This document shows positions 1 to 11,520 of a DNA stretch of 64,000 nucleotides, in pieces. The DNA is from Sporosarcina aquimarina. GTDB taxonomy: Bacteria; Bacillota; Bacilli; Bacillales_A; Planococcaceae. The notes under the pieces were generated by a model. The model saw only the letters and a list, made by a program, of their open reading frames with translations, ran no database searches and was not told where the DNA came from. Every line of letters begins with the position of its first letter. The stretch's first letter is position 1. The DNA is taken from the NCBI RefSeq assembly GCF_023715615.1, contig NZ_JAMBOM010000003.1, forward strand, positions 62,001-126,000. Direction: 5' to 3'. The translations under genes and the position numbers were made by a program.

Positions 1-112
1 CGCCTTCAACGAGGATACGCTCTTTGTTAGGGAATACTGAAAGGATGACACCAGTCTTTCCTTTGTCTTTCCCAGAGATAACTTTTACTTTATCGCCTTT
101 TTTAATGTGCAT
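1..112 (-). CDS. rplX: 50S ribosomal protein L24, N-terminal part (cut by window start)
   Basis: The reading frame begins [20 protein letters not shown], the KOW-type start of ribosomal protein L24, an early assembly protein of the large subunit. Only about 37 codons are inside the window; the rest lies before base 1. A GGAGGTG ribosome site sits just upstream, and rplN ends 35 bases upstream, the normal gene order. Identification is by family recognition. Confidence 0.93.
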   Translation of the reverse strand, partial: MHIKKGDKVKVISGKDKGKTGVILSVFPNKERILVEG

Positions 113-147
113 TCTGTTGCACCTCCTTGATTGGCACTGCTCTGTAA

Positions 148-516
148 TTAAAGTACTTCTGGAGCAAGAGAAATGATTTTCATGAAGTTGTTATCGCGCA
201 ATTCGCGTGCAACTGGTCCGAAAATACGAGTTCCGCGAGGGCTCTTGTCGTCACGAATGATGACACAAGCATTCTCATCGAATGTAATATAAGATCCGTC
301 TTTACGACGCATACCGCTCTTAGTACGAACGATAACCGCTTTAACGACTTCACCCTTCTTAACAACGCCACCTGGTGTTGCTTTCTTAACTGTAACAACG
401 ACAACGTCGCCGATGTTCGCAACTTTACGACCTGAACCGCCAAGAACTTTGATTGTAAGCACTTCACGTGCGCCAGAGTTATCTGCGACTTTCATGCGGG
501 ATTCCTGTTGAATCAA
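148..516 (-). CDS. rplN: 50S ribosomal protein L14
   Basis: The 122-residue product has the usual L14 length and opening ([16 protein letters not shown]), with the conserved [12 protein letters not shown] segment and the C-terminal [12 protein letters not shown]14 is a beta-barrel large-subunit protein that contacts 16S rRNA at an intersubunit bridge. It lies between rpsQ and rplX in the S10-spc gene order and has a good GGGAGGT site ahead of the ATG. There is no sign of truncation. Confidence 0.97.
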   Translation of the reverse strand: MIQQESRMKVADNSGAREVLTIKVLGGSGRKVANIGDVVVVTVKKATPGGVVKKGEVVKAVIVRTKSGMRRKDGSYITFDENACVIIRDDKSPRGTRIFGPVARELRDNNFMKIISLAPEVL

Positions 517-555
517 TTTGGTTACCTCCCCTCGGATACTGTGTTCCGAACGTTA

Positions 556-819
556 TTAGATGATGACCGCTTTTTCGACTACTTCAAGAAGGCGGAAACG
601 CTTTGTAGCTGACAACGGACGAGTTTCCATAATACGGACTACATCGCCGATTTTAGCTTCGTTCATTTCATCATGTGCTTTATATTTTTTAGAATACTTT
701 ACACGCTTGCCATACAAAGAATGCTTTTTGTGTGTTTCTACCATTACCGTTACCGTTTTGTCCATTTTGTCGGATACAACACGGCCTGTGTATACTTTGC
801 GTTGGTTACGCTCAGTCAT
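556..819 (-). CDS. rpsQ: 30S ribosomal protein S17
   Basis: The product begins [20 protein letters not shown] and carries the OB-fold core KTVTVMVE, typical of S17, a primary 16S rRNA binder in early 30S assembly. The frame stays open six codons further upstream (to 837). I choose the ATG at 819 because AAGGAGGTTG lies directly ahead of it at the right distance and the 87-residue length matches the family. The ribosome site overlaps the end of rpmC, which suggests coupled translation. Confidence 0.96.
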   Translation of the reverse strand: MTERNQRKVYTGRVVSDKMDKTVTVMVETHKKHSLYGKRVKYSKKYKAHDEMNEAKIGDVVRIMETRPLSATKRFRLLEVVEKAVII

Positions 820-836
820 GGGTGCAACCTCCTTCA

Positions 837-1461
<625 letters not shown>

Positions 1462-1463
1462 GA

Positions 1464-2120
1464 TTAGTTGCCTCCTTCCCCAGAGTTCTTCTTCACTGGA
1501 AGGACTTCTCCACGATAGATCCATACTTTAACACCAAGTTTTCCGTATGTTGTATCAGCTTCAGCATGTGCATAATCGATATCTGCACGAAGTGTATGAA
1601 GTGGGACAGTTCCTTCGCTGTAATGTTCTGCACGCGCGATGTCAGCTCCACCAAGACGTCCGGATACTTGAGTTTTGATACCCTTTGCTCCAGAACGGAT
1701 TGTACGTTGGATTGCTTGTTTTTGCGCACGGCGGAATGATACGCGGCTTTCTAGTTGACGAGCGATTGATTCTGCAACCAATTTTGCGTCAAGATCAGCA
1801 CGCTTAATTTCAACGATGTTAATGTGTACACGCTTGCCAGAGATTTCGTTAAGGTTTTTACGAAGTGCTTCGACTTCCGTACCACCTTTACCGATAACCA
1901 TACCTGGTTTAGCTGTGTGGATAGTGATGTTAACTTTCTTCGCAGCGCGTTCGATTTCTACTTTAGAAACTGAAGCGTCTACTAAACGTGCTTCGATATA
2001 TTTGCGGATTTTAAGGTCTTCGTGCAAGAGAGTCGCATAGTCTTTTTCTGCATACCATTTCGAATCCCAGTCACGAATTATACCGACCCGCAGACCGTTA
2101 GGATGTATTTTTTGACCCAC
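1464..2120 (-). CDS. rpsC: 30S ribosomal protein S3
   Basis: The 218-residue protein starts [20 protein letters not shown] and has the KH-domain motif VIGKGG near residue 76 and the C-terminal [12 protein letters not shown]3 forms part of the mRNA entry tunnel helicase site of the small subunit. It sits between rplV (3 bases upstream) and rplP in the usual order, with a GGAGGGATAATTC ribosome site. No anomalies were seen. Confidence 0.97.
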   Translation of the reverse strand: MGQKIHPNGLRVGIIRDWDSKWYAEKDYATLLHEDLKIRKYIEARLVDASVSKVEIERAAKKVNITIHTAKPGMVIGKGGTEVEALRKNLNEISGKRVHINIVEIKRADLDAKLVAESIARQLESRVSFRRAQKQAIQRTIRSGAKGIKTQVSGRLGGADIARAEHYSEGTVPLHTLRADIDYAHAEADTTYGKLGVKVWIYRGEVLPVKKNSGEGGN

Positions 2121-2123
2121 GAA

Positions 2124-2468
2124 TTATCCCTCCTTCTTTTCAGATACCACTACAGTGATGTGGCTTGTGCGTTTGTTGATTGCGCTCGCACGGCCTTGCG
2201 CACGTGGACGGAAACGTTTCATAGTAGGACCTTCATCAACGAATACTTCGCTAACAATTAGGTTCTCAATGTTCATTTCGTAGTTGTGCTCAGCATTAGC
2301 AATAGCTGAATTCAATACTTTTTCCACGACTGGTGATGCCGCTTTTGGCGTCAAACGTAGAATCGCTACAGCTTCACCGATTTTCTTGCCCCGGATAAGA
2401 TCAACGACTAATCGGACTTTACGAGGAGCAATACGGACTGTTTGCGCAGATGCTTTAGCTTGTTGCAT
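2124..2468 (-). CDS. rplV: 50S ribosomal protein L22
   Basis: The 114-residue product matches L22: the N-terminal segment [15 protein letters not shown] and a C-terminal beta-hairpin region ending [21 protein letters not shown]. The hairpin lines the peptide exit tunnel and is the site where macrolide-resistance insertions arise in many bacteria; no insertion is visible here. The ATG follows a GAGGAGGAAATTCTG site. Position between rpsS and rpsC is standard. Confidence 0.96.
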   Translation of the reverse strand: MQQAKASAQTVRIAPRKVRLVVDLIRGKKIGEAVAILRLTPKAASPVVEKVLNSAIANAEHNYEMNIENLIVSEVFVDEGPTMKRFRPRAQGRASAINKRTSHITVVVSEKKEG

Positions 2469-2487
2469 CAGAATTTCCTCCTCTCAA

Positions 2488-2766
2488 TTAGCGTTTCGTT
2501 TTCTTATCATCGGCACCATGGCCTTTGTAAGTACGGGTAGGTGCGAACTCACCTAGTTTGTGTCCGACCATGTCTTCAGTGATGTAGACAGGTACGTGTT
2601 TGCGTCCGTCATAAACAGCAATTGTTAATCCGATGAAGGATGGGAATACTGTAGAGCGACGTGACCAAGTCTTGATGACTTGTTTCTTTTGTGCATCTTT
2701 TTGAGCGTCAACCTTTTTAAGCAAATGATCATCTGCAAAAGGTCCTTTTTTCAAACTGCGGCCCAT
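2488..2766 (-). CDS. rpsS: 30S ribosomal protein S19
   Basis: The 92-residue protein begins [19 protein letters not shown] and has the conserved [19 protein letters not shown] and [16 protein letters not shown] segments. S19 forms a complex with S13 at the head of the 30S subunit and contacts A-site tRNA. An AGGGAGGTAACGA site precedes the ATG. It follows rplB after a 60-base gap. Confidence 0.97.
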   Translation of the reverse strand: MGRSLKKGPFADDHLLKKVDAQKDAQKKQVIKTWSRRSTVFPSFIGLTIAVYDGRKHVPVYITEDMVGHKLGEFAPTRTYKGHGADDKKTKR

Positions 2767-2826
2767 TTCGTTACCTCCCTTTGCGCTTGTACTACGGTCC
2801 AGTCATTGAACCGCAGTGCAATCACA

Positions 2827-3657
2827 TTATTTTTTGCGACGACGAACGATAAGTTTGTCGGATTTGTTTTTCTTAGAACGAGTCTTGTAACCAAGAGTTG
2901 GTTTGCCCCAAGGTGTAACTGGGCTTGGACGACCGATTGGAGTGCGTCCTTCACCACCACCGTGTGGGTGATCGTTCGGGTTCATGACAGATCCACGTAC
3001 AGTTGGGCGTTTACCCATCCAGCGTGAACGTCCTGCTTTACCGATGTTGATAAGTTCGTGTTGCTCGTTACCAACTTGACCGATTGTAGCACGGCAAGCT
3101 GACAAGATCATGCGAACTTCACCAGATTGCAAACGGATGATGACATATTTGCCTTCACGACCAAGTAATTGTGCAGATGTACCAGCTGAACGAACTAATT
3201 GTCCGCCTTTACCAGGTTTCATCTCAATGTTGTGAATTGTAGAACCCATAGGGATGTTTTCAAGTGGAAGTGCGTTCCCTACGCGGATGTCCGCGTCAGG
3301 TCCTGACATGATTGTCATTCCAACTGTCAATCCTTTAGGAGCTAGGATGTAACGTTTTTCTCCATCAGCATAGTTAATCAATGCGATGTTTGCAGAACGG
3401 TTTGGATCGTATTCGATCGTAGCAACGCGTCCTGGTATGCCATCTTTCCGACGTTGGAAGTCGATGACACGGTATTGGCGCTTGTGGCCGCCACCTTGGT
3501 GACGAACTGTAATCCTACCTTGGTTGTTACGTCCACCTTTACGTTTGACTGGCTCAAGCAAAGATTTTTCTGGCTTGCTTGCTGTGATTTCTGCGAAATC
3601 AGAAGTCGTCATGTTACGGCGTCCGTTGGAGGTAGGTTTGTATTTCTTAATCGCCAT
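2827..3657 (-). CDS. rplB: 50S ribosomal protein L2
   Basis: The 276-residue protein has the full L2 layout: N-terminal [17 protein letters not shown], the OB/SH3-like RNA-binding core with [12 protein letters not shown], and the C-terminal [16 protein letters not shown]. The histidine in that last motif corresponds to the residue linked to peptidyl-transferase function in other bacteria (established knowledge). L2 is a primary 23S rRNA binder. The basic tail [19 protein letters not shown] is intact. Confidence 0.97.
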   Translation of the reverse strand: MAIKKYKPTSNGRRNMTTSDFAEITASKPEKSLLEPVKRKGGRNNQGRITVRHQGGGHKRQYRVIDFQRRKDGIPGRVATIEYDPNRSANIALINYADGEKRYILAPKGLTVGMTIMSGPDADIRVGNALPLENIPMGSTIHNIEMKPGKGGQLVRSAGTSAQLLGREGKYVIIRLQSGEVRMILSACRATIGQVGNEQHELINIGKAGRSRWMGKRPTVRGSVMNPNDHPHGGGEGRTPIGRPSPVTPWGKPTLGYKTRSKKNKSDKLIVRRRKK

Positions 3658-3684
3658 TTGTGTTCCCTCCTTCGTTTAGTGTGA

Positions 3685-3969
3685 TTAGATATCGAAAAGT
3701 TCGATGTCTTTAGAATCAGCAGTTAATGTAACAATCGCTTTGCGGCGTTTGTTCGTATAACCAGCATGTTTACCCATGCGTTTGAATTTACCTTTGTAGT
3801 TCTGGACGTTCACTTTTTCCACTGTTACTCCGAAGATTTCTTCGACAGCTTGTTTGATGTGCGTTTTGTTAGCGCGAGTATCAACTTCGAAAGTGTACTT
3901 GTTGAATTCCATTGCTTCAGAAGATCGCTCGGTAATGACCGGACGCTTCAATACATCACGTGCTTCCAT
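3685..3969 (-). CDS. rplW: 50S ribosomal protein L23
   Basis: The 94-residue product begins [20 protein letters not shown] and includes [19 protein letters not shown], characteristic of L23 at the peptide tunnel exit, the main docking site for trigger factor and SRP. The start codon shares its first base with the end of rplD (stop at 3969), so translation is probably coupled. No unusual features. Confidence 0.97.
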   Translation of the reverse strand: MEARDVLKRPVITERSSEAMEFNKYTFEVDTRANKTHIKQAVEEIFGVTVEKVNVQNYKGKFKRMGKHAGYTNKRRKAIVTLTADSKDIELFDI

Positions 3970-4592
3970 TAACCAAGCACCTCCTCGATTTTTTTGACAG
4001 CATCTTTAGTCAAGACTAGTTGATCATGACCAACTAGGTCTAGAACATTGATACCGTTAGCAGTAACAACGCTGATTCCTGGGATGTTACGAGCAGACAA
4101 AGCTACTGTTTCATCAAGGTCAGCTGTTACGAATAATGCTTTTTTGCTGATTGACAAGTCTTTCAGCACTTTTGTGAATTCTTTTGTCTTTGGTGCATCG
4201 AAAGCTAAAGCTTCTAATACTACCATTTCTTCGTCACGTACTTTTGAAGACAAAGCAGAACGAAGAGCAAGACGACGGACTTTCTTCGGCAACTTGTAGC
4301 TATAGCTACGTGGTGTTGGTCCGAATACGATACCGCCTCCACGCCATTGTGGAGATCTGATTGAGCCCTGACGAGCACGACCTGTTCCTTTTTGACGCCA
4401 TGGTTTGCGACCACCGCCAGCTACTTCAGCGCGTGTTTTTACTTTGTGGTTCCCTTGACGCAATGTTGCGCGTTGTTGAACCAATGCTTCGAATAGGACT
4501 GCTTCATTCGGCTCAATTCCGAATACATGTTCATTCAATTCGATTTCGCCTGCTGCAGATCCTGTTTGATTCACTACGGATACTTTTGGCAT
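3969..4592 (-). CDS. rplD: 50S ribosomal protein L4
   Basis: The 207-residue protein carries the L4 signature loop ([19 protein letters not shown] and [10 protein letters not shown]) around residues 60-95, which reaches into the exit tunnel. In E. coli L4 also represses its own operon by binding the S10 leader; whether this holds here is not known. No macrolide-type change stands out in the loop. A GGAGGAAACACTA site precedes the ATG. Confidence 0.96.
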   Translation of the reverse strand: MPKVSVVNQTGSAAGEIELNEHVFGIEPNEAVLFEALVQQRATLRQGNHKVKTRAEVAGGGRKPWRQKGTGRARQGSIRSPQWRGGGIVFGPTPRSYSYKLPKKVRRLALRSALSSKVRDEEMVVLEALAFDAPKTKEFTKVLKDLSISKKALFVTADLDETVALSARNIPGISVVTANGINVLDLVGHDQLVLTKDAVKKIEEVLG

Positions 4593-4617
4593 TAGTGTTT
4601 CCTCCTTCCTTCGTTAA

Positions 4618-5247
4618 TTAGTTCCCTTTAATCGCGCTTTTCACTTCTACGAGTGATTTGCGTGAACCTGGAACGTTACCTTTTACTAGTAACAAGTTGC
4701 GCTCTGTGTCAACTCGAACAACTTCAAGGTTTTGGATTGTAACTGTTTTGCCACCCATGCGGCCTGGCATTTTTTTACCTTTGAATACGCGTTGAGCATC
4801 AACCGAACCGATTGAACCTGGTGCGCGGTGGAAACGAGATCCGTGGCTCATTGGTCCACGTGAGAAACCGTGGCGCTTAATAACACCTTGGAAACCTTTA
4901 CCTTTTGATACTCCTGTAATATCGATGATTTCGCCTTCTGCGAATGTATCGACTTTGACTTCCTGACCAACTTCGTACCCAGCTACATCGACTCCGCGGA
5001 ATTCGCGAATGAAGCGCTTAGGTGCCGTTTCAGCTTTTGCAACGTGTCCCATTTCTGGTTTGTTGGAAAGCTTTTCACGTTTGTCCTCGAATCCGAGCTG
5101 AATTGCTTCGTAGCCGTCTGTCTCGATTGTCTTCTTTTGAAGAACAACGTTTGGAGCAGCTGCAATTACAGTTACGGGGATCAAATCGCCGTTTTCAGCA
5201 AAAATTTGCGTCATACCGACTTTTCTTCCTAAGATTCCTTTGGTCAT
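4618..5247 (-). CDS. rplC: 50S ribosomal protein L3
   Basis: The 209-residue product starts [20 protein letters not shown] and contains the internal [20 protein letters not shown] and [20 protein letters not shown] blocks of L3. The central loop approaches the peptidyl-transferase centre and primes 50S assembly. It follows rpsJ after 46 bases and has an AGGAGGTGTGACAA site. Length and motifs are normal. Confidence 0.97.
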   Translation of the reverse strand: MTKGILGRKVGMTQIFAENGDLIPVTVIAAAPNVVLQKKTIETDGYEAIQLGFEDKREKLSNKPEMGHVAKAETAPKRFIREFRGVDVAGYEVGQEVKVDTFAEGEIIDITGVSKGKGFQGVIKRHGFSRGPMSHGSRFHRAPGSIGSVDAQRVFKGKKMPGRMGGKTVTIQNLEVVRVDTERNLLLVKGNVPGSRKSLVEVKSAIKGN

Positions 5248-5293
5248 TTGTCACACCTCCTGATTAATTTGTTTTTAGTATTATAGTTTGCCA

Positions 5294-5725
<432 letters not shown>

Positions 5726-5731
5726 CTAAAC

Positions 5732-5760
5732 ATTATACACATAAAAAAAGAATGTCGCAA
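5732..5760 (-). promoter_or_regulatory. Sigma-A promoter of the S10 operon
   Basis: Read on the minus strand: -35 TTGCGA, 17-base spacer, perfect -10 TATAAT. It gives a leader of about 120 bases before rpsJ. The tuf terminator lies about 0.9 kb upstream, so the S10 operon must rely on a promoter of its own. Confidence 0.82.
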
Positions 5761-6254
5761 TAGGTTTAGCGATATTCTTTAACAACTTTTATATTATAAA
5801 ACGAAATGACGATAGATGCAACTAATTTGTTGTGATTGTTTAGGAGTTAGCGGTGCAATTTAATTGTTAGATTGCGATGTTATGTCAAATAAGATTGGAG
5901 TTTGGTTTGTTGTTTTATTAGGAGGTTTTGAAGTGTTGTGCGGGAGATTATACTCGTCTTACTAGAACAAACTTTATATTATGAGGTTTTTGGTCATTAT
6001 CACAAGCTAATGAGTGGAAACTACGGTTTGTAATTATACTCTCGGTTATTAATGTTAGTTATTTTAGTGAAGGAATCAAGTACCAACTTCTTTTTATAGA
6101 AAATAGCTCAAAAAGCGAATCACACAAATTAATTTTGGTTTGTTCGGTTAAAATCATTTAGCTTGATTGTTTAATTTTGTTACCCAGGTGGATTACTCTA
6201 AGTGCCGTGAAATGATTAAGGTGCGAGCAACCTTGTAAGATATGTGTGTTTGGG
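5761..6254. other. AT-rich gap without recognisable genes
   Basis: Nearly 500 bases between the S10 promoter and the repeat array. I see stops in all frames, no convincing ribosome site with a following frame, and no RNA gene. One AGGAGG-like string near 5921 leads only to a very short frame. It may be decayed sequence. Confidence 0.6.
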
Positions 6255-6515
6255 GTTATGAGCACTTTTTTGGTTTATGAGCATTCTTCGAGCTTTATGA
6301 GCACTTTCTCCGGTTTATGAGCATTCTCGGAGCTTTATGAGCACTTTTCATGGTTTATGAGCACTCTCAGAGCTTTATGAGCACTTTTCATGGTTTTATG
6401 AGCATTCTCAGAGCTTTATGAGCACTTTTCATGGTTTATGATCACTCTCAGAGCTTTATGAGCACTTTCTCTTCCTTAGGGGAATTCCTCACATTTGCTG
6501 AGCACTATACATCCG
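6255..6515. repeat. Tandem array of a 20-bp unit (TTTATGAGCAYTYTYNNNGS)
   Basis: Eleven consecutive units start with TTATGAGCA or a one-base variant, at about 6256, 6274, 6294, 6314, 6334, 6354, 6374, 6394, 6415, 6435 and 6455. Two unit types alternate: one continues CACTTTTCATGG and the other CAYTCTCNGAGC, giving a 40-bp higher-order period. A degenerate in-phase unit (TTTGCTGAGCACTATAC) follows at about 6494. There are no unique spacers, so it is not CRISPR. It lies between the tuf terminator and the S10 promoter and is not inside a gene. Confidence 0.95.
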
Positions 6516-6648
6516 CTCCAACACGTAAAGTAATTCTATAGTGGTTATTACTATCCTCTCGTTGCCACTATACGCATTAAGACTACCTTATTTCGTATTC
6601 TATTCCAAGTGCTCCGCCTATTAAGTTCATCCTTATAAGTAAAGAGAA

Positions 6649-6676
6649 TAAAAAAACCCGCCACAAGGGCGGGTTT
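6649..6676 (-). terminator. Intrinsic terminator after tuf
   Basis: On the minus strand an AAACCCGCC / GGCGGGTTT stem with a short loop is followed by a run of T residues. It lies just after the tuf stop codon. Confidence 0.93.
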
Positions 6677-6683
6677 AGAGGTT

Positions 6684-7871
6684 TTACTTTTCGATTGTTG
6701 CTACAACGCCAGCTCCAACTGTACGTCCACCTTCACGGATTGAGAATTTAGTACCTTCTTCAATCGCGATTGGAGAGATCAGTTCGATCGTCATTTCAAC
6801 GTTATCGCCAGGCATAACCATTTCTACGCCTTCTGGAAGAGAGATGATTCCAGTTACGTCAGTTGTACGGAAGTAGAACTGTGGGCGGTAGTTTGAGAAG
6901 AATGGAGTGTGACGTCCACCCTCTTCTTTTGATAGAACATAAACTTCTGATTTGAAGTTAGTGTGTGGTGTGATTGAACCTGGCTTCGCAAGAACTTGTC
7001 CACGCTCGATGTCTTCACGTGCTACACCACGAAGCAATGCTCCGATGTTGTCGCCAGCTTCAGCATAGTCAAGAAGTTTACGGAACATTTCTACACCTGT
7101 TACAGTTGTAGATTTAGGCTCTTCAGTCAAACCGATGATGTCAACAGTGTCGCCGACTTTAACTTGTCCACGCTCAACACGGCCAGTAGCAACTGTACCA
7201 CGTCCTGTGATTGAGAATACGTCCTCAACAGGCATCATGAATGGCTTGTCTGTGTCGCGCTCTGGAGTTGGGATGTAGCTATCAACTGCGTCCATAAGTT
7301 CAACAATTTTTTCTTCCCAAGCTTCTTCACCTTCAAGTGCTTTAAGTGCTGAACCTTTGATAACAGGAATGTCATCGCCAGGGAAGTCGTATTCAGAAAG
7401 AAGATCACGAATTTCCATTTCAACAAGCTCAAGAAGTTCTTCGTCGTCTACCATGTCACATTTGTTCATGAAGACTACCAAGTAAGGTACACCTACTTGA
7501 CGTGAAAGAAGGATGTGCTCACGAGTTTGTGGCATTGGGCCGTCAGCTGCAGATACAACTAGGATTCCGCCGTCCATTTGTGCAGCGCCTGTGATCATGT
7601 TTTTAACATAGTCGGCGTGACCTGGGCAGTCTACGTGTGCGTAGTGACGAGTTGCTGTTTCGTATTCAACGTGTGAAGTATTGATTGTGATACCACGCTC
7701 TTTTTCTTCTGGTGCGTTATCAACGTCAGCGTATGAACGTGCTTCACCGCCACCGCGCTTTGCAAGTACTGTTGCGATTGCAGCAGTCAAAGTTGTTTTA
7801 CCGTGGTCAACGTGACCAATTGTACCAACGTTAGCGTGTGTTTTGGACCGATCGAATTTTTCTTTAGCCAT
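6684..7871 (-). CDS. tuf: Elongation factor Tu
   Basis: The 395-residue GTPase delivers aminoacyl-tRNA to the ribosomal A site. The G motifs are all present: GHVDHGKTT near residue 18, DCPGH near 81, NKCD near 136. Domain 2 ([14 protein letters not shown]) and domain 3 follow intact, with the C-terminal GVVATIEK. Length matches the B. subtilis protein (396). It has a GAGGAGGAACTCC site, a promoter at 7964-7992 and a strong terminator, so it can be made as a single-gene transcript as well as from the str operon. Confidence 0.98.
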   Translation of the reverse strand: MAKEKFDRSKTHANVGTIGHVDHGKTTLTAAIATVLAKRGGGEARSYADVDNAPEEKERGITINTSHVEYETATRHYAHVDCPGHADYVKNMITGAAQMDGGILVVSAADGPMPQTREHILLSRQVGVPYLVVFMNKCDMVDDEELLELVEMEIRDLLSEYDFPGDDIPVIKGSALKALEGEEAWEEKIVELMDAVDSYIPTPERDTDKPFMMPVEDVFSITGRGTVATGRVERGQVKVGDTVDIIGLTEEPKSTTVTGVEMFRKLLDYAEAGDNIGALLRGVAREDIERGQVLAKPGSITPHTNFKSEVYVLSKEEGGRHTPFFSNYRPQFYFRTTDVTGIISLPEGVEMVMPGDNVEMTIELISPIAIEEGTKFSIREGGRTVGAGVVATIEK

Positions 7872-7963
7872 TTTGGAGTTCCTCCTCTAAATTGAGTATG
7901 ATTTTAGTTTTATAGATATGGAGCGAAGGCCGCGCGACCCTCACTTCCATAGCTTACAAGGTA

Positions 7964-7992
7964 GTTATACTTGATTTTTAGCCAAATTTCAA
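7964..7992 (-). promoter_or_regulatory. Sigma-A promoter of tuf
   Basis: Minus strand: -35 TTGAAA, 17-base spacer, -10 TATAAC. The -35 box directly abuts the fusA stop codon (7993-7995). This gives a leader of roughly 90 bases for tuf. Confidence 0.75.
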
Positions 7993-10071
7993 TTATTGGC
8001 CTTTATTTTTCTTGATGACTTCTTCAGCAATTGACTTCGGTACTTCTTCGTAGTGGTCGAAAGTCATTGAGAATACGCCGCGTCCTTGCGTGTTCGAACG
8101 GAGAGATGTTGCATAACCGAACATTTCTGCCAAAGGAACCATTGCACGAACGACTTGTGCATTACCGCGTGCGTCCATTCCTTCTACGCGTCCACGACGA
8201 GAAGTGATGTCACCCATAATATCTCCCATGTATTCATCTGGGATGATGACTTCAACTTTCATTGTTGGCTCGAGTAGTACTGGATCACATTTAGATACTG
8301 CATTTTTCAAAGCCATAGATGCTGCGATTTTGAAGGCCATTTCGTTTGAGTCAACATCATGGTAAGAACCGTCGAATAGACGAGCCTTAATGTCGATCAA
8401 AGGATAACCTGCAAGAACACCGTTATTAAGGGAGTCACGCACACCTGCTTCGATTGCTGGAATGTATTCACGAGGAACTACACCACCAACGATGTTGTTC
8501 TTGAATTCAAATCCTTTACCTTCTTCGTTTGGTTCGAATTCGATCCAAACGTGACCGAATTGTCCACGTCCACCGGACTGACGTACGAATTTACCTTCGA
8601 CTTCAGCGCCTTTACGGAACGTTTCACGATACGATACTTGAGGAGCACCAACGTTTGCTTCAACTTTGAATTCACGCTTCAAACGGTCAACGATGATATC
8701 CAAGTGGAGCTCACCCATACCCGCGATAATGACTTCACCAGTTTCCTGGTCAGTGTGTGCACGGAACGTTGGATCTTCTTCTTGAAGTTTACCTAGAGCT
8801 TGTCCCATTTTGTCTTGGTCAGCCTTTGTTTTCGGCTCGATCGCAACAGAGATAACTGGTTCAGGGAATTCCATAGATTCAAGAATGATCAATGCTTTGT
8901 CGTCACAAAGTGTATCGCCAGTTCCTGTATCTTTAAGTCCAACAGCAGCAGCAATTTCTCCTGCGTGAACTTCGGAAATCTCTTCACGGTGGTTAGCGTG
9001 CATTTGTAGGATACGACCTACACGCTCACGCTTGTCTTTTGAAGAGTTCTTGATATAAGAACCCGACTGCAAGACACCTGAGTAAACACGGAAGAATGTA
9101 AGTTTACCGACGTAAGGGTCAGTCATAACTTTGAACGCAAGTGCAGAGAATGGTGCTTCATCGCTAGCTTTACGCTCTTCTTCTTGTTCAGTTTCAGGGT
9201 TGATCCCCATCATTGGTGGAAGATCAGTTGGAGCTGGCAAGTAGTCGATGACAGCATCGAGTACAAGTTGAACTCCTTTGTTTTTGAAAGCAGTACCACA
9301 AACAACTGGGTAGAATTCTACAGCCAATGTTGCTTTACGGATTGCATTTTTAAGTTCTTCGACTGAGAGTTCTTCTCCGCCAAGGTATTTTTCCATGAGT
9401 ACTTCATCGAAATCTACGATAGCTTCAACCAAACGCTCGCGAGCTTTTTCTGCATCCGCACGGTATTCTTCAGGAATTTCTCCGACTTCAACGTTCATAC
9501 CAGTATCATCTGGATAGAAGTTAGCTTTCATTTCGACTAGGTCGATGATTGCTTCGAAATTGTCTTCCGCACCAATCGGTAATTGGATTGGGTGAGCATT
9601 CGCTTGAAGACGGTCGTGGAGTGTACCAACCGAGTAAAGGAAGTCAGCTCCAGTTTTGTCCATCTTGTTGACAAATACGATACGTGGAACGCCGTATGTT
9701 GTCGCTTGACGCCAAACTGTTTCAGTCTGTGGTTCAACACCAGACTGTGCATCAAGAACCGTTACAGCACCATCAAGTACACGAAGTGAACGTTCAACTT
9801 CTACTGTGAAGTCTACGTGTCCTGGAGTATCGATGATGTTTACACGGTGGCCTTTCCAACTTGCAGTTGTCGCAGCTGAAGTGATCGTGATTCCACGCTC
9901 TTGCTCCTGCTCCATCCAGTCCATCTGAGACGCACCTTCGTGCGTTTCTCCGATTTTGTGGATACGACCTGTGTAATAAAGGATCCGCTCAGTCGTTGTT
10001 GTTTTACCAGCATCGATGTGAGCCATGATACCAATGTTACGAGTATTCTCTAAGGAGAACTCTCTACCCAT
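7993..10071 (-). CDS. fusA: Elongation factor G
   Basis: The 692-residue translocase has the G motifs [10 protein letters not shown] (near 17-26), DTPGHVDF (near 82) and NKMD (near 136), then domains II-V with the conserved GMGELHLDI and the domain IV segment [14 protein letters not shown] drives tRNA-mRNA translocation and ribosome recycling. It follows rpsG after 51 bases, as in the str operon of other Bacillota. No fusidic-acid-type change was evident by eye. Confidence 0.98.
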   Translation of the reverse strand: MGREFSLENTRNIGIMAHIDAGKTTTTERILYYTGRIHKIGETHEGASQMDWMEQEQERGITITSAATTASWKGHRVNIIDTPGHVDFTVEVERSLRVLDGAVTVLDAQSGVEPQTETVWRQATTYGVPRIVFVNKMDKTGADFLYSVGTLHDRLQANAHPIQLPIGAEDNFEAIIDLVEMKANFYPDDTGMNVEVGEIPEEYRADAEKARERLVEAIVDFDEVLMEKYLGGEELSVEELKNAIRKATLAVEFYPVVCGTAFKNKGVQLVLDAVIDYLPAPTDLPPMMGINPETEQEEERKASDEAPFSALAFKVMTDPYVGKLTFFRVYSGVLQSGSYIKNSSKDKRERVGRILQMHANHREEISEVHAGEIAAAVGLKDTGTGDTLCDDKALIILESMEFPEPVISVAIEPKTKADQDKMGQALGKLQEEDPTFRAHTDQETGEVIIAGMGELHLDIIVDRLKREFKVEANVGAPQVSYRETFRKGAEVEGKFVRQSGGRGQFGHVWIEFEPNEEGKGFEFKNNIVGGVVPREYIPAIEAGVRDSLNNGVLAGYPLIDIKARLFDGSYHDVDSNEMAFKIAASMALKNAVSKCDPVLLEPTMKVEVIIPDEYMGDIMGDITSRRGRVEGMDARGNAQVVRAMVPLAEMFGYATSLRSNTQGRGVFSMTFDHYEEVPKSIAEEVIKKNKGQ

Positions 10072-10122
10072 TTTGTATTGCTCCTTCCATATAGGAATAA
10101 CGAATTAATGAACGAATGGATC

Positions 10123-10593
10123 TTACCAGCGGTAGTGAGCGAATGCTTTGTTCGCTTCTGCCATCTTGTGCATTTCTTCACGCTTCTTAACAGATGCGCC
10201 TGTGTTGTTTGATGCGTCAAGAATTTCGTTCGCAAGACGTTCTTCCATTGTCTTTTCACCACGAGTACGTGAATAATTCACGAGGTAACGAAGACCAAGA
10301 GTCGTACGTCGCTCAGGACGAACTTCTACTGGTACTTGATAGTTTGCTCCACCTACACGGCGTGCACGAACTTCAAGAACTGGCATAATATTGTTTAGTG
10401 CTGCTTCGAATACTTCAATCGGATCATTTCCAGAACGTTCTTTAACAAGTTCGAACGCACCGTATAAAATTTTCTGAGAAGTACCTTTCTTACCGTCTAC
10501 CATCATTTTGTTGATGAGGCGGCTGACAAGCTTCGAATTATAAATCGGATCTGGCAAAACGTCACGTTTTGCAACTGGACCTTTACGAGGCAT
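10123..10593 (-). CDS. rpsG: 30S ribosomal protein S7
   Basis: The 156-residue product begins [20 protein letters not shown] and contains [17 protein letters not shown]7 binds the 3' major domain of 16S rRNA and nucleates head assembly; in E. coli it represses the str operon. A GAAAGGAGGAACACCCC site precedes the ATG. It sits between rpsL and fusA as expected. Confidence 0.97.
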   Translation of the reverse strand: MPRKGPVAKRDVLPDPIYNSKLVSRLINKMMVDGKKGTSQKILYGAFELVKERSGNDPIEVFEAALNNIMPVLEVRARRVGGANYQVPVEVRPERRTTLGLRYLVNYSRTRGEKTMEERLANEILDASNNTGASVKKREEMHKMAEANKAFAHYRW

Positions 10594-10628
10594 GGGGTGT
10601 TCCTCCTTTCAAAATAGTTGCTAATTTA

Positions 10629-11048
10629 TTATTTTTTCTCTTTTGGCTTTTTCGCACCGTAGTGTGAACGGCTTTGCATACGGCCAGTTACACCAGCAGT
10701 ATCAAGTGCTCCACGTACGATGTGGTAACGTACACCCGGTAAATCTTTTACTTTACCTCCACGGATTAGAACAACACTGTGCTCTTGAAGGTTGTGACCT
10801 TCTCCAGGGATATAAGCGTTAACTTCCAATGTGTTTGTCAAACGTACACGAGCATATTTACGAAGAGCCGAGTTTGGCTTCTTCGGAGTCATTGTGCCCA
10901 CACGTGTGCAGACACCTCGTTTTTGTGGCGAGTTGACATTCGTCATTGACTTTTTGAAACTGTTATACGTTTTTCCAAGTGCCGGAGCTTTTGAACCGCT
11001 AGTATTCGACTGGCGAGGTTTGCGGACCAATTGGTTAATTGTAGGCAT
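10629..11048 (-). CDS. rpsL: 30S ribosomal protein S12
   Basis: The 139-residue protein starts [13 protein letters not shown] and has the decoding-centre segments [11 protein letters not shown] and [13 protein letters not shown]; the lysines changed in streptomycin-resistant mutants elsewhere are wild type here. The frame stays open 27 codons further upstream, but GGAAGGAGGAAAAACCG lies directly before the ATG at 11048. It follows rplGB with a 100-base gap in which I see no clear promoter. Confidence 0.97.
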   Translation of the reverse strand: MPTINQLVRKPRQSNTSGSKAPALGKTYNSFKKSMTNVNSPQKRGVCTRVGTMTPKKPNSALRKYARVRLTNTLEVNAYIPGEGHNLQEHSVVLIRGGKVKDLPGVRYHIVRGALDTAGVTGRMQSRSHYGAKKPKEKK

Positions 11049-11148
11049 CGGTTTTTCCTCCTTCCAACTTCTTTTTAAGACCACACATCCAGGTGGTTCA
11101 TTTTTTGGGTAAAAACAAAGGCTTTGCACATTTTTTGCGCAAAAACCG

Positions 11149-11397
11149 TTAATCAGTGATGACGACCACTGATGCAGCTACTTGAATGCCACATGCTTTT
11201 CCAAGTTCATCCCGAGAATCAACATATGATAATGGAACTCCTTGACGTGCTGCTTCTTCAATTACAGGTGTGGTTACCCGCTCTTCTGCATCTTGTGCAA
11301 TGAAGACTTCATGCGCCTTATTCAGACGAATCGTTTTCACAGCTTGCTTTGTACCGATGATCAGCTTCTTTGCCTGAGTGACTTTATCATAAGACAT
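11149..11397 (-). CDS. rplGB: L7Ae-like ribosomal protein (YbxF family)
   Basis: The 82-residue protein ([20 protein letters not shown]...) is an L7Ae/L30e-fold K-turn binder, the YbxF/RplGB family found between rpoC and rpsL in Bacillales. The [20 protein letters not shown] stretch is typical. Homologues bind K-turn RNA and associate with ribosomes; the exact role is unclear. The ATG at 11397 follows GGAGGATGTCATT, so the ten-codon upstream extension is not used. Its own promoter is at 11443-11471. Confidence 0.93.
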   Translation of the reverse strand: MSYDKVTQAKKLIIGTKQAVKTIRLNKAHEVFIAQDAEERVTTPVIEEAARQGVPLSYVDSRDELGKACGIQVAASVVVITD

Positions 11398-11442
11398 AAT
11401 GACATCCTCCAAAGTACAGACATTCAACTATCAACCTTTTGT

Positions 11443-11471
11443 ATAGTACCATTTGTAAGAGTTCGTGTCAA
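11443..11471 (-). promoter_or_regulatory. Sigma-A promoter before rplGB and the str operon
   Basis: Minus strand: consensus -35 TTGACA, 17-base spacer, -10 TACTAT. It lies right after the rpoC terminator and probably drives rplGB-rpsL-rpsG-fusA(-tuf). Confidence 0.82.
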
Positions 11472-11473
11472 CA

Positions 11474-11513
11474 ATAAAAAGAAAAACGGGAGGAGTTATC
11501 TCCTCCCTTTTTC
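11474..11513 (-). terminator. Intrinsic terminator after rpoC
   Basis: Minus strand: GGGAGGAG, loop ATAA, CTCCTCCC, then GTTTTTCTTTTTATT. It closes the rpoBC transcription unit just after the rpoC stop codon. Confidence 0.93.
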
Positions 11514-11520
11514 AATTTCT

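Noticed and set aside
6255..6475. CRISPR-like array
   Set aside because: The repeats are directly adjacent 20-mers with no unique spacers and there are no cas genes in the window.
11049..11148. Promoter between rplGB and rpsL
   Set aside because: TTGCGC and other weak boxes exist but no matching -10 at a usual distance; I see no support for a separate start.
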